The notes under the pieces: model-generated
Told to the model about the DNA's origin: nothing
Database searches by the model: none
What the model saw: only the letters and a program-made list of their open reading frames with translations
Part shown: one piece after another, positions 34,262-42,289 of the stretch
How the letters are laid out: each line of letters opens with the position of its first letter
How positions within the stretch are numbered: the stretch's first letter is position 1
Made by a program: the position numbers and the translations under genes
Source of the DNA: an uncultured Pseudacidovorax sp.
GTDB taxonomy: Bacteria > Pseudomonadota > Gammaproteobacteria > Burkholderiales > Burkholderiaceae_C
Length of the DNA stretch: 64,000 bases
NCBI RefSeq assembly: GCF_913773995.1
Contig: NZ_CAJYES010000190.1
Coordinates: forward strand, 81,228-145,227
Direction of reading: 5' to 3'

Positions 34262-35155
34262 ATGGCTTCAGGAATCTTCGCTTCGAACGTCGGCGCACCG
34301 GAAGGGCCCGTGTCCCTGCCCGGCGGCGCCATGTATGTGACCGAGATGTCCAACGCGGCGCTCAACGTGACGCACCTGAGTGCGAAGGGCGAGCGCCGCG
34401 TGGTGCGCAACACGCAGGGGCGGCCCAACGGCCTGGCCATCGACGGCGACGGCCTGCTCTGGATCGCCGAGGCCGGCCTGCGCGCGCTGCTGTGCATCGA
34501 CCCGGACGGGCGTGAGGTCAAGCGCCTGGAAGGCGACGATGCGCACGGGCGCTTCTACTTCCCCAACGACCTGGCCTTCGGGCCGGATGGCCATCTCTAC
34601 ATGACCGACTCCGGCATGGCGATGACGGACTTCCTCGATGGCCAGGACTTCGCCGAGGGCTTCATGGACTTCGCCTGGGACGGCCGGGTGTACGACATCG
34701 ATCCCCGCACGATGAAGATCGTGCGGATCATCGACCGGGGCATCCGCTTCACCAACGGCATCGCCTTCGGACCCGGCGACGCGCTGTATGCCAACGCCTC
34801 CTTCACCGGCGAGGTGTACCGCTACGACGTGTTCGGCGGCGCGCCGGTGAGGCGCGAGCTCTTCGGCAACGTACTGCAGCCGGACGACCAGCCCGGCTTC
34901 AAGGGCCCCGACGGCATGAAGTTCGGCGCCGACGGCCGCTGCTACTGCACCGTGTATGCGCAGAAGAACGTGACGGTGCTCGACACCGACGGGCGCGTGG
35001 CCGAGCGGCTGGCGCTCGATGGCGCCTGCCCCACCAACCTGTGCTTCGCCCGGGGCGAACGGCGGATCCTGGTGACGGAAGTCTCCAAAGGCCAGGTTGA
35101 ATGGGTGGACGTGCCTTGCGAAGGCGCGCCGCTGTTCTACCCCCGGACGCTCTAG
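34262..35155 (+). CDS. SMP-30/gluconolactonase family protein
   Basis: A 297-residue six-bladed beta-propeller. The N-terminal GAPEGPVSLPGGAMYVTEM holds the metal-binding Glu typical of the family; further GRPNGLAIDGDGLLWIAEAG, FPNDLAFGPDGHLYMTDSG, RFTNGIAFGPGDALY and GPDGMKFGADGRCY supply the Asn/Asp ligands. It should hydrolyse a sugar lactone made by a dehydrogenase. It is the last gene of the ABC unit, 31 bases after the receptor gene, and is followed by a strong terminator. Confidence 0.92.
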   Translation: MASGIFASNVGAPEGPVSLPGGAMYVTEMSNAALNVTHLSAKGERRVVRNTQGRPNGLAIDGDGLLWIAEAGLRALLCIDPDGREVKRLEGDDAHGRFYFPNDLAFGPDGHLYMTDSGMAMTDFLDGQDFAEGFMDFAWDGRVYDIDPRTMKIVRIIDRGIRFTNGIAFGPGDALYANASFTGEVYRYDVFGGAPVRRELFGNVLQPDDQPGFKGPDGMKFGADGRCYCTVYAQKNVTVLDTDGRVAERLALDGACPTNLCFARGERRILVTEVSKGQVEWVDVPCEGAPLFYPRTL

Positions 35156-35214
35156 TTCCGCAGAAGGGCGCTTCGGCCCGCCTTTCCTGCCCTTCGATGC
35201 CGGCCTCGTGCCGC

Positions 35215-35246
35215 GCCCGGCGCACCCTTTTGTGCGCCGGGCTTTT
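35215..35246 (+). terminator. Rho-independent terminator after the ABC/SMP-30 unit
   Basis: A perfect 11-bp stem GCCCGGCGCAC (35215-35225) / GTGCGCCGGGC (35232-35242), with a six-base loop, is followed by TTTT. It lies 60 bases after the SMP-30 stop. It should separate the import genes from the SDR-transketolase unit, which then needs its own promoter. Confidence 0.85.
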
Positions 35247-35494
35247 CGTCGTCTCACGACCCTGTGCCCAACATGGCGGATGCGCCGAAGCACCCACGCA
35301 GAGTGGCATTTCGCGGCCTAGGGTTCGCCCGGTGATCAGGTGAAGAACCGTCATCTTTCGATGATCAATCATCGTTTGCCTTCATCCTGCACGCCGTCGA
35401 ACATCGCCGCCATCGACTCGACCCATCCCGTGCGTTTGCACGCAGATCACGGACGGGCCCCAGGCCCGCCTTCTTCTTTCAGGAGACCGACAAC
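35247..35494. promoter_or_regulatory. Promoter region of the SDR-transketolase unit with a 16-bp inverted repeat
   Basis: The gap after the terminator holds CGATGAT-CA-ATCATCG at 35359-35374, perfect 7-bp arms around two bases, a good operator candidate. The AT-rich TTTGATCA-like surroundings fit a promoter. AGGAGA (35481-35486) is the ribosome binding site for the SDR gene. No gene was seen. Confidence 0.45.
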
Positions 35495-36244
35495 ATGCTG
35501 CTAGAAAACAAGGTTGCTCTCATCACCGGCGGTGCCGGAGTCAATGGCCTCGGCTTCGCCACGGCGCGCGAAATGGCCGCGCAGGGCGCGCGCGTCGTCA
35601 TCATGGACCTGGCCCGCGCCGAGCCCGAATCCGCCGTCGCCCGCCTGGGCGAGGGCCATCTCGGCGTCGTCGGCGACGTGACCGACAAGGCCGCCTGCGA
35701 GGCCGCCGCCGCGGCGGCGCTGAAGGCCTTCGGCCGCATCGACATCCTCGTCAACAACGCCGGCATCACCCAGCCGGTGAGGACGCTGGACATCACCGGG
35801 GCCGACTACGACCGCATCCTGGACGTGAGCCTGCGCGGCACGATGTACATGTCGCAGGCGGTGCTCCCGGCCATGCGCCAGCAGAAGTCCGGCGCCATCG
35901 TTTGCATCTCGTCGGTGTCGGCCCAGCGCGGCGGCGGCATCTTCGGCGGGCCGCACTATTCGGCCGCCAAGGCCGGCGTGCTTGGCTTGGCCCGCGCCAT
36001 GGCCCGCGAGTTCGGCATCGAGGGCATCCGCGTCAACTGCATCACCCCCGGCCTGATCGAGACCGACATCACCCAGGGCAAGCTGAGCCCGGAGCGCAAG
36101 AAGGAGATCGAGGACACGATCCCGCTCGCCCGCCTGGGACGTGCGGGCGACGTGGCGGGCGCCTGCGTCTTCCTCGGCAGCGACCTGGCGGCGTACTGCA
36201 CCGGCATCACGCTGGACGTGAACGGCGGCATGCTGATCCACTGA
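35495..36244 (+). CDS. SDR family oxidoreductase
   Basis: A 249-residue short-chain dehydrogenase. Cofactor loop TGGAGVNGLGFATAR, NNAGITQPVRTL, catalytic Ser in CISSVSAQRG and YSAAKAG (Tyr and Lys), with MDLARA after the second beta strand suggesting NAD(H). PGLIETDITQGK and a C-terminal YCTGITLDVNGGML close the fold. Likely oxidises a sugar or polyol hydroxyl. It begins a unit with the split transketolase (113-base gap), separate from the importer. Confidence 0.92.
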   Translation: MLLENKVALITGGAGVNGLGFATAREMAAQGARVVIMDLARAEPESAVARLGEGHLGVVGDVTDKAACEAAAAAALKAFGRIDILVNNAGITQPVRTLDITGADYDRILDVSLRGTMYMSQAVLPAMRQQKSGAIVCISSVSAQRGGGIFGGPHYSAAKAGVLGLARAMAREFGIEGIRVNCITPGLIETDITQGKLSPERKKEIEDTIPLARLGRAGDVAGACVFLGSDLAAYCTGITLDVNGGMLIH

Positions 36245-36357
36245 CCGGCGTCGCGCCCCGTCTTCTTCCCCCCGCTCCCATCTTTCCGCCGCATGCCGCG
36301 GTGCGTCCGCATGCCGGCCGCGCCCCCCCTGTCTTGCGGCCACCATCGAGAACCTTC

Positions 36358-37215
36358 ATGTCCGACCTGACGAACAACTTGCGCGAGCGGGCCTACCGCA
36401 TCCGCCGCTACGCCCTGCGCATGGGCGAAGTGCAGGGCCAGGGCTACATCGGCCAGGCCCTGGGCTGGGCCGATGTGCTGGCGGTGGCCTACGGCCATGC
36501 CATCAAGCAGCGCCCCGGCGAGCCCGAATGGGAGGGTCGCGACCGCTTCCTGCTCTCGCATGGCCACTACGCCATCGCCCACTACGCCGCCCTCATCGAG
36601 GCCGGCGTCATCGACGAGGCCGAACTCGAAACCTACGGCGGCGACGACAGCCGCCTGCCCATGTCCGGCATGGCCACGTACACGCCCGGCATGGAGATCT
36701 CCGGCGGCTCCCTGGGCCAGGGCCTGGTCATCGGCGTGGGCATGGCCCTGGGCCTGAAGCACAAGCGCAACCCCGCCTTCGTCTACAACAGCATGAGCGA
36801 CGGCGAACTCGACGAGGGCTCCACCTGGGAGGCCGCCATGGCCGCCGCCCACCACCGCCTGGACAACCTCATCTGCCTGGTCGACATCAACAACCAGCAG
36901 GCCGACGGCCCCTCCAGCAAGGTGCTGGGCTTCGAGCCCCTGGTCGACAAGTGGGCCGCCTTCGGCTGGCACGTGCAGCGCGTGGACGGCAACGACCTGC
37001 CTGCCGTGCTTGCTGCATTCGACGCCGCACGGGACCTGGCCGAGGCCAAGCCCCGGGTCATCCTCTTCGACACGCTCATGGGCAAGGGCGTGCCCTTCCT
37101 GGAGCAGCGCGAGAAGAACCACTTCATCCGCGTCGATCCGCCGGAATGGCAGCAGGCGCTGTCCATCCTGGACGCGGGCCGTCCCACCCCCGCCACCGAA
37201 GGAGCCGCAGCATGA
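36358..37215 (+). CDS. Transketolase, N-terminal subunit (TPP-binding half)
   Basis: A 285-residue protein; the start at 36358 (MSDLTNNLRERAYRIRRYAL) is chosen over the longer frame. It holds QGYIGQALGWADVLA, LLSHGHYAIAHYA, GGSLGQGLVIGVGMALGLK and the TPP/metal motif SDGELDEGSTWEAAMAAAHHRLDNLICLVDINNQQADG (given in parts: DGELDEGSTWEAA, VDINNQQ). The stop overlaps the next gene by four bases (ATGA), so the halves form one enzyme with a fixed ratio. Split transketolases of this type serve sugar side pathways, such as apulose-4-phosphate cleavage. Confidence 0.93.
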   Translation: MSDLTNNLRERAYRIRRYALRMGEVQGQGYIGQALGWADVLAVAYGHAIKQRPGEPEWEGRDRFLLSHGHYAIAHYAALIEAGVIDEAELETYGGDDSRLPMSGMATYTPGMEISGGSLGQGLVIGVGMALGLKHKRNPAFVYNSMSDGELDEGSTWEAAMAAAHHRLDNLICLVDINNQQADGPSSKVLGFEPLVDKWAAFGWHVQRVDGNDLPAVLAAFDAARDLAEAKPRVILFDTLMGKGVPFLEQREKNHFIRVDPPEWQQALSILDAGRPTPATEGAAA

Positions 37216-38228
37216 GCCAGGCCGTCGCAGAGAAGAAGCTCCGGCTGACCACGTCGGCCATGATCGCCTCCATCGCCTCGGAGGGCCAGCGGACCCGGGC
37301 GGCCCCCTTCGGCAAGGCCCTGGTCGACTACGCCGCCAGCCGCCCGGAGGTGGTCGGCATGACCGCCGACCTGGCCAAGTACACCGACCTGCACCTGTTC
37401 GCCCAGGCCTACCCGGAGCGCTTCTTCCAGATGGGCATGGCCGAGCAGCTGCTGATGGGCGCAGCGGGCGGCCTGGCCAAAGAAGGCCGCGTGCCCTTCG
37501 CCACCACCTATGCCGTGTTCGGCACGCGCCGCGCCTACGACTTCATCCACCAGGTGATCGCCGAAGAGAACCTGAACGTGAAGATCTGCTGCGCCCTGCC
37601 GGGTCTGACCACCGGCTACGGCCCCAGTCACCAGGCCACCGAGGACCTGGCCATGATGCGCGGCGTGCCGGGCCTGACCATCGTCGACCCGTGCGATGCG
37701 CTGGACATCGAGCAGGCGGTGCCGCAGATCGCCGAGCATCCGGGCCCCGTGTACATGCGCCTGCTGCGCGGCCAGGTGCCGCTCGTGCTGGACGAGATCG
37801 AGGGCTACCGCTTCGAACTGGGCAAGGCCAAGATGCTGCGCGAGGGCGCCGACGTGCTGGTGATCTCCAGCGGCATCCTGACCATGCGCGCGCTGGAAGT
37901 GGCGGCCGACCTGCAGCGCGACAACGTGGGCGTGGCGGTGCTGCACTGCCCGACCATCAAGCCGCTGGACGAAGCCACCATCGTGGCGGCCGTGGGTGCC
38001 CGGCCCCGCCTGGTGGTGGTGGCTGAAAACCATTCGGTGATCGGCGGCCTGGGCGAGGCGGTGGCGTCGGCCCTGCTGCGCCATCGCGTGCAGCCGGCTG
38101 GCTTCCAGCTCGCCGGACTGCCCGACGCCTTCCTCGACGCCGGTGCGCTGCCCACGCTCCACGACCGCTACGGCATCAGCCGCGAGGTGCTGGGCCAGCG
38201 TATCCGTCGCTGGCTGGCTCATGACTGA
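37212..38228 (+). CDS. Transketolase, C-terminal subunit (pyrimidine-binding half)
   Basis: A 338-residue protein overlapping the N-terminal subunit. It holds TSAMIASIASEGQRTRAAPFGKALVDYA (in part), FFQMGMAEQLLMGAAGGLAKEG (with the TPP-activating Glu in MAEQ), TTGYGPSHQATEDLAMMRGVPGL and PTIKPLDEATIVAAV. Together the two proteins would transfer a two-carbon ketol unit. No kinase or isomerase gene accompanies them in the window, so the donor is not known. Confidence 0.93.
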   Translation: MSQAVAEKKLRLTTSAMIASIASEGQRTRAAPFGKALVDYAASRPEVVGMTADLAKYTDLHLFAQAYPERFFQMGMAEQLLMGAAGGLAKEGRVPFATTYAVFGTRRAYDFIHQVIAEENLNVKICCALPGLTTGYGPSHQATEDLAMMRGVPGLTIVDPCDALDIEQAVPQIAEHPGPVYMRLLRGQVPLVLDEIEGYRFELGKAKMLREGADVLVISSGILTMRALEVAADLQRDNVGVAVLHCPTIKPLDEATIVAAVGARPRLVVVAENHSVIGGLGEAVASALLRHRVQPAGFQLAGLPDAFLDAGALPTLHDRYGISREVLGQRIRRWLAHD

Positions 38229-38479
38229 CGCGCTCGTCGGGCCGCAATAGGTTATTCCCACAATGTCGGGGACGCAGGGGGTTGGCACGGCCCGCTGCGT
38301 TCGGAACGTTTTTCACGTCATCGGAGGCGGCAGCCAGAACCAACCTCGCCGTCGGAATCGCACCTGGGTCGTGTTTGCCTGCGGCGAACGTCGTGCACAA
38401 CGACCTTCATGCGGTCCAGTCGTCTTCAGTGCCACCTTCATTGGAAGGGGCGGCAGCAGGAGCCGCCTGCATTGACACA

Positions 38480-40279
38480 TTACGCATAGCCCAGCAGCGA
38501 ATCCCACACGGCAAGCTGAGACAGCTTGGGCACCTCGCCCGCGGTGAACGCGCTGCCGCCGGCGTCGCCGATGTTGAGGGCTGAGCCGGTGCGGGGCGTG
38601 TATTGGCGCCACGGACTGTCGGCAGGCAACCGGCTGCTGCCTTCTTGAGCGAAGCTACGCAGGGCTGCCATGATGTTCTGCGACAGCGATGTTTCGGCGG
38701 CCGTCGCGCCCACCTTGTCGCGGTAGGCATCCAGGCCGAACGTGCCGAAAAGCAGGGGCAGCTCTGCGCAGTGAGGTACCCCTCGGCCGGGCGCCAGGAT
38801 GGCATGGGAGTAGGTTGCATAGCTCACGCTGCCGCCTTGCGCCGCGATGCGACCGGCGTAGCGAACGCCGAAGTTGCGCAACACGCGGTCGCCGTAGATT
38901 TCTATCCACAGGTCGCCATACGCGCTGGAGCGACCCTCCTGTGCAGCCGCCTGCGCATAGGCGTCGATGACCAGATTGGCGTTGGCGGTGGAGCCGGCCA
39001 CCTGGGGCACGACAAGGGCCAGCAGTTGGTCCCGTGTCGTCGGCAACGCGGGTGTGAGGCGGCTGTTGGTCTTCGGATCGATGGCGTCCAGAAAGAAGGA
39101 GCCTTCGGTCAGCGTGTTCATGAAGACGGCCGGAAGGTTCTGCGGCCAGGCGGTGCGGGTCCAGTCGGACAGGCAGGAGATACCGTCCACGATGGGCGCG
39201 TTACGTGGCCCGAAGCCTGAGCGGATTCCGGCCGGCAGGGGCTGGCCGTTGAGCGCGGCCTCTGCCTGGAACAGCTGGGTGGCGTCCACGCTGCGTAGAC
39301 CGCGCGGCGTGGTGTTCAACGACGTCGCCAGCGCCTCGGTGTACGTGGCGGCATCCGCCAATGTGAAAGCCGAAGGGGCGGGTAGACCGGCTGGGCTGAG
39401 CAGCACCACCTTCTGGAAGCAGGCGCGTGCCGAGGGGTTCTGGGCCAGGATGGCGCAACTGGTCGCCCCGGCAGATTGGCCTACCAGGCACACGCGCTGC
39501 GCATCGCCCCCGAAGGCTGCGACGTTCTGGCGTACCCACTGCAGCGCGGCGATCTGATCCTGCAGCTGCCAGTTGGCCTGGCTGCCGGTGTCGGCATCGG
39601 CCAGATCCGGGTGCGAAATGGCGCCCAGGCCACCCACGCGGAAGTTGACTGTCACCACCACGAGGCCCCGCCGCGCGAGTGCCTCGCCGTCCATCAGCGG
39701 CATGCTGGTCGCACCGGTGCGCCAGGCGCCACCGTGCAGCCAGACGATCACCGGCAACGGGCCGCTGCGCTCGGCGGGGGCCCAGACGTTGAGGGTCAGG
39801 CAGTCCTCGGCCATCCGCGCGGGCGTCGTGTAGATCCACGACACATACGGAGGGATGGTCTGAAGACTGGCGGCTCCGAAGCGGGTCGCATCGCGCACGC
39901 CGGCGCTCGCCTGAAAGGCTTTAGGTGAGGCGAGCCGCAATGCGCCGACAGGTGCCTGCGCGTACGGAATCCCGAGGAATGACTGGATGGCACCGTCCGC
40001 GCTGCGGGCGCCCTGCAGGCGACCAGAGGTGGTGTCTGCCAGTGGTGCCGCGGCTGGGGCGGGCGCCGGGCTGGAAGGGGGTGGGGGGCTTGGTGCGGGA
40101 GACGGCGCCGCCGTCACGGGCAGGAATGTGGAATTGGTGGTACCGCCGCCGCAGGCGGCCAGCGGCAGGGCTGTGCCCGCCGTGAGCAGGAACCGGCGGC
40201 GGCTGGCGCCATCGGGGGCGGCATTGCGCGCGACGGCGGGCGGGGGCAGGACGCAGGCGCGTGAACGCGGGTCTTTCAT
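38480..40279 (-). CDS. Carboxylesterase type B, predicted Tat-exported lipoprotein
   Basis: A 599-residue enzyme. The N terminus has a twin-arginine-like SRRRFLLTAG and then LPLAAC, a lipobox with C43, followed by a Pro/Ala-rich linker (about 55-80). The alpha/beta hydrolase part holds LGIPYAQAPVGALR, EDCLTLNVWAPA, WLHGGAW (oxyanion hole), GQSAGA (nucleophile S269) and RGVPHCAELPLLFG (catalytic His). It should act on ester substrates at the envelope. The LysR gene downstream on the same strand ends 152 bases from its start. Substrate unknown; phthalate-, carbamate- or feruloyl-type esters are possible. Confidence 0.92.
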   Translation of the reverse strand: MKDPRSRACVLPPPAVARNAAPDGASRRRFLLTAGTALPLAACGGGTTNSTFLPVTAAPSPAPSPPPPSSPAPAPAAAPLADTTSGRLQGARSADGAIQSFLGIPYAQAPVGALRLASPKAFQASAGVRDATRFGAASLQTIPPYVSWIYTTPARMAEDCLTLNVWAPAERSGPLPVIVWLHGGAWRTGATSMPLMDGEALARRGLVVVTVNFRVGGLGAISHPDLADADTGSQANWQLQDQIAALQWVRQNVAAFGGDAQRVCLVGQSAGATSCAILAQNPSARACFQKVVLLSPAGLPAPSAFTLADAATYTEALATSLNTTPRGLRSVDATQLFQAEAALNGQPLPAGIRSGFGPRNAPIVDGISCLSDWTRTAWPQNLPAVFMNTLTEGSFFLDAIDPKTNSRLTPALPTTRDQLLALVVPQVAGSTANANLVIDAYAQAAAQEGRSSAYGDLWIEIYGDRVLRNFGVRYAGRIAAQGGSVSYATYSHAILAPGRGVPHCAELPLLFGTFGLDAYRDKVGATAAETSLSQNIMAALRSFAQEGSSRLPADSPWRQYTPRTGSALNIGDAGGSAFTAGEVPKLSQLAVWDSLLGYA

Positions 40280-40431
40280 GCAAGGCTCCTTCGCTGGGCA
40301 GTCCCCGTGAGGGGCGATTGGGGTGTGCGGCCCAGTCTAGGAAGCGTCCGCGCGCAGGGACAGTCATGCCGGCGCAAGACTGCGTTGCAGTTTTGGATGT
40401 CTGGCGTCGCCGCCTTCAGGCGCTCCGCGCG

Positions 40432-41355
40432 TCAGTGCGGACCGCCGATTTGCGCCATCGCCAGGCACAACTCGTCAAGGAAGAGCCGACCTGCCACCGT
40501 GAGGTCGCGGCGCGAGGGATAGAGCGCGTACAGCTCCACATTCGCTGGTGCCCAGCCCGGCGCTATCACCTGCAGGCGGCCGGCCTTCACCTCGGCCTCG
40601 CACAGCGATGCCGGCAATTGCGCGATGCCGAGCCCCGCCACGGCGGCGGCGCGGATCTGGATCAGGCTGTCGCTCACCAGGCGCGGCGTGAGCTCCAGCG
40701 TCATGCTGCCCATCTGCGGATGGTGCAGCGGCCAGCGCGAAGGCTGGGCGCGGAAGCTCCAGCCGATGCCTGGACATTGCTGTAGCTCGGCCGGGCTGGT
40801 CGTGCCGGGCAGCGTTTCGCACAAGGCGGGTGCCGCGGCTAGCACATAGGGCACGACGGCAAGTCTGCGCACCACCAGGCTGGAGTCGCGCAGCGGTGTC
40901 GAGGTAGGGCGGATCTGCAGGTCGGCCGGTTCGGCAAAAGCCGTGGCGCGCCCGTCTGTCGAATCGACCGTGATCGACACCTGCGGATGCCGCAGCGCGA
41001 AGTCGGTGGCCAGCGGGCCGACCACCATCGTGTTGAGCATCACGGGACAGGAGATGCGCAGAGCACCCGAGGGTTCGCTGAGGCTGTCGTTGGCCTGCGA
41101 CATGGCACGCTGCGCCTCGCCCAGGATGCGCACGCCATGCTGGTGCATGCGCTGGCCGATGTCGGTGACGCGGAAGGTGCGCGAGCTGCGCACGATCAGG
41201 CTCACGCCCAGCTTGCGCTCCAGCGCGGCAATGCGCCGGCTCAGCCTTGAAATCGGGATGCCGCTGCGGTGGCTGGCTACGCTGTAGCCGCCGGCATCGA
41301 CCACGAGCGCCAGCACCATCAGGTCGTCGGCGATGTCATGGGGACTGGGGGGCAT
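40432..41355 (-). CDS. LysR family transcriptional regulator
   Basis: A 307-residue protein. Its wing helix is slightly unusual: VVDAGGYSVASHRSGIPISRLSRRIAALERKLGV (shown in parts), which fits the DsdC/PcaQ-like LysR group with LSRRIAALE. The effector part has SGALRISCPVMLNTMVVGPL and LGIAQLPASLCE. It sits upstream of the type B esterase gene on the same strand, so it may regulate that gene or share its message. No near-perfect operator was seen. Confidence 0.88.
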   Translation of the reverse strand: MPPSPHDIADDLMVLALVVDAGGYSVASHRSGIPISRLSRRIAALERKLGVSLIVRSSRTFRVTDIGQRMHQHGVRILGEAQRAMSQANDSLSEPSGALRISCPVMLNTMVVGPLATDFALRHPQVSITVDSTDGRATAFAEPADLQIRPTSTPLRDSSLVVRRLAVVPYVLAAAPALCETLPGTTSPAELQQCPGIGWSFRAQPSRWPLHHPQMGSMTLELTPRLVSDSLIQIRAAAVAGLGIAQLPASLCEAEVKAGRLQVIAPGWAPANVELYALYPSRRDLTVAGRLFLDELCLAMAQIGGPH

Positions 41356-41657
41356 AGGAAGAATCTGGGTACTTTGAGCTGGGCGAGTCGGGAAAGGGCT
41401 GGGCGCAGCATAGGGGCGCAGGGGACCATGCCCACCCCATGCAAACCCCGCGCCGCCTGTGCTGGCGTCGGGGCCGCGAGCCGCAGTTGGTGCTCAAGGA
41501 ACGTCGAGTCGATGGTGCTGAAGGTCGGCGCACGGCTGTTGCGTGCTCCCGGGCATAGGTCGGAGCTTGTCTACCCCGATGCGGCGCCGCCTCGTGTACC
41601 GGCCTCGCACAGGTCGGCCGGTACCGGCCAGCGCCTGCCAGTGGAGGCCCGCCCCTC
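41356..41657. other. Gap between LysR and MarR genes, no feature seen
   Basis: A 302-base gap between two same-strand genes. Short frames crossing it show no family features, and no clear repeat or terminator was found. It presumably carries the promoter of the LysR gene. Confidence 0.4.
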
Positions 41658-42128
41658 CTATGACGGTTGCTTGGGGAATTCGCTCAACCGCGTCAGCAGT
41701 CGAAACAGCGTGGCGCGCTCAGCGGGAGACAACCGCCCCATCAGCTCTGCCTCCATCTTCGAGGCGGCGGCCAGCGCCTTCTCGGTAATGGCGACACCTT
41801 CAGCCGTCAGCACCAGGAACTGGACCCGACGATCTTGATCGTTGGGAATGCGCTGGACCAGCCCGCGCTTTACGAGGCGGTCCACCACTAGGCTCAGACG
41901 AGGCGTCGAACTGCGTAGCTCCCGGCATAGGTTGGTGAGCGTGACGTGGGCGTTCGACGACAGCAATGCCAGGATCGCGAAATCAACCCGCCGCAGTGAG
42001 AAGGGCGTGCCGACCGCGTCGTCGAAGACGGAGAAGGCGGGGATCGACGCCTGGGCGAGTCGGTAGCCGAGGAGCGACGTGATCACGGACGTTTTCATGA
42101 CGGGCGATTCACCGCTGTGCTTGAGCAT
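41658..42128 (-). CDS. MarR family transcriptional regulator
   Basis: A 156-residue protein; ATG at 42128 (MLKHSGESPVMKTSV) or 42098 (MKTSVITSLL). The MarR wing-helix is seen in LCRELRSSTPRLSLVVDRLVKRGLVQRIPNDQDRRVQFLVLTAEG (in parts), with the DxRxxxxxLT signature DRRVQFLVLT. Such proteins usually repress adjacent genes and respond to aromatic acids. It diverges from the tannase-family esterase gene 161 bases away, which it probably controls. Confidence 0.9.
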   Translation of the reverse strand: MLKHSGESPVMKTSVITSLLGYRLAQASIPAFSVFDDAVGTPFSLRRVDFAILALLSSNAHVTLTNLCRELRSSTPRLSLVVDRLVKRGLVQRIPNDQDRRVQFLVLTAEGVAITEKALAAASKMEAELMGRLSPAERATLFRLLTRLSEFPKQPS

Positions 42129-42289
42129 TCACCATCGCCAGAGTTTAGGTTGCCCGTCCCGAGGGGCGTCACGGCGGGTCACGTCAGCCTGGGGTAAGTA
42201 CGTAACTCCGGAAATAGTTAAAGAGCGAAACTAATTCCGAGGGCGAGCGATCGCCTACTTTGGCAGTGGATGAACTCAGGAGACACAGC

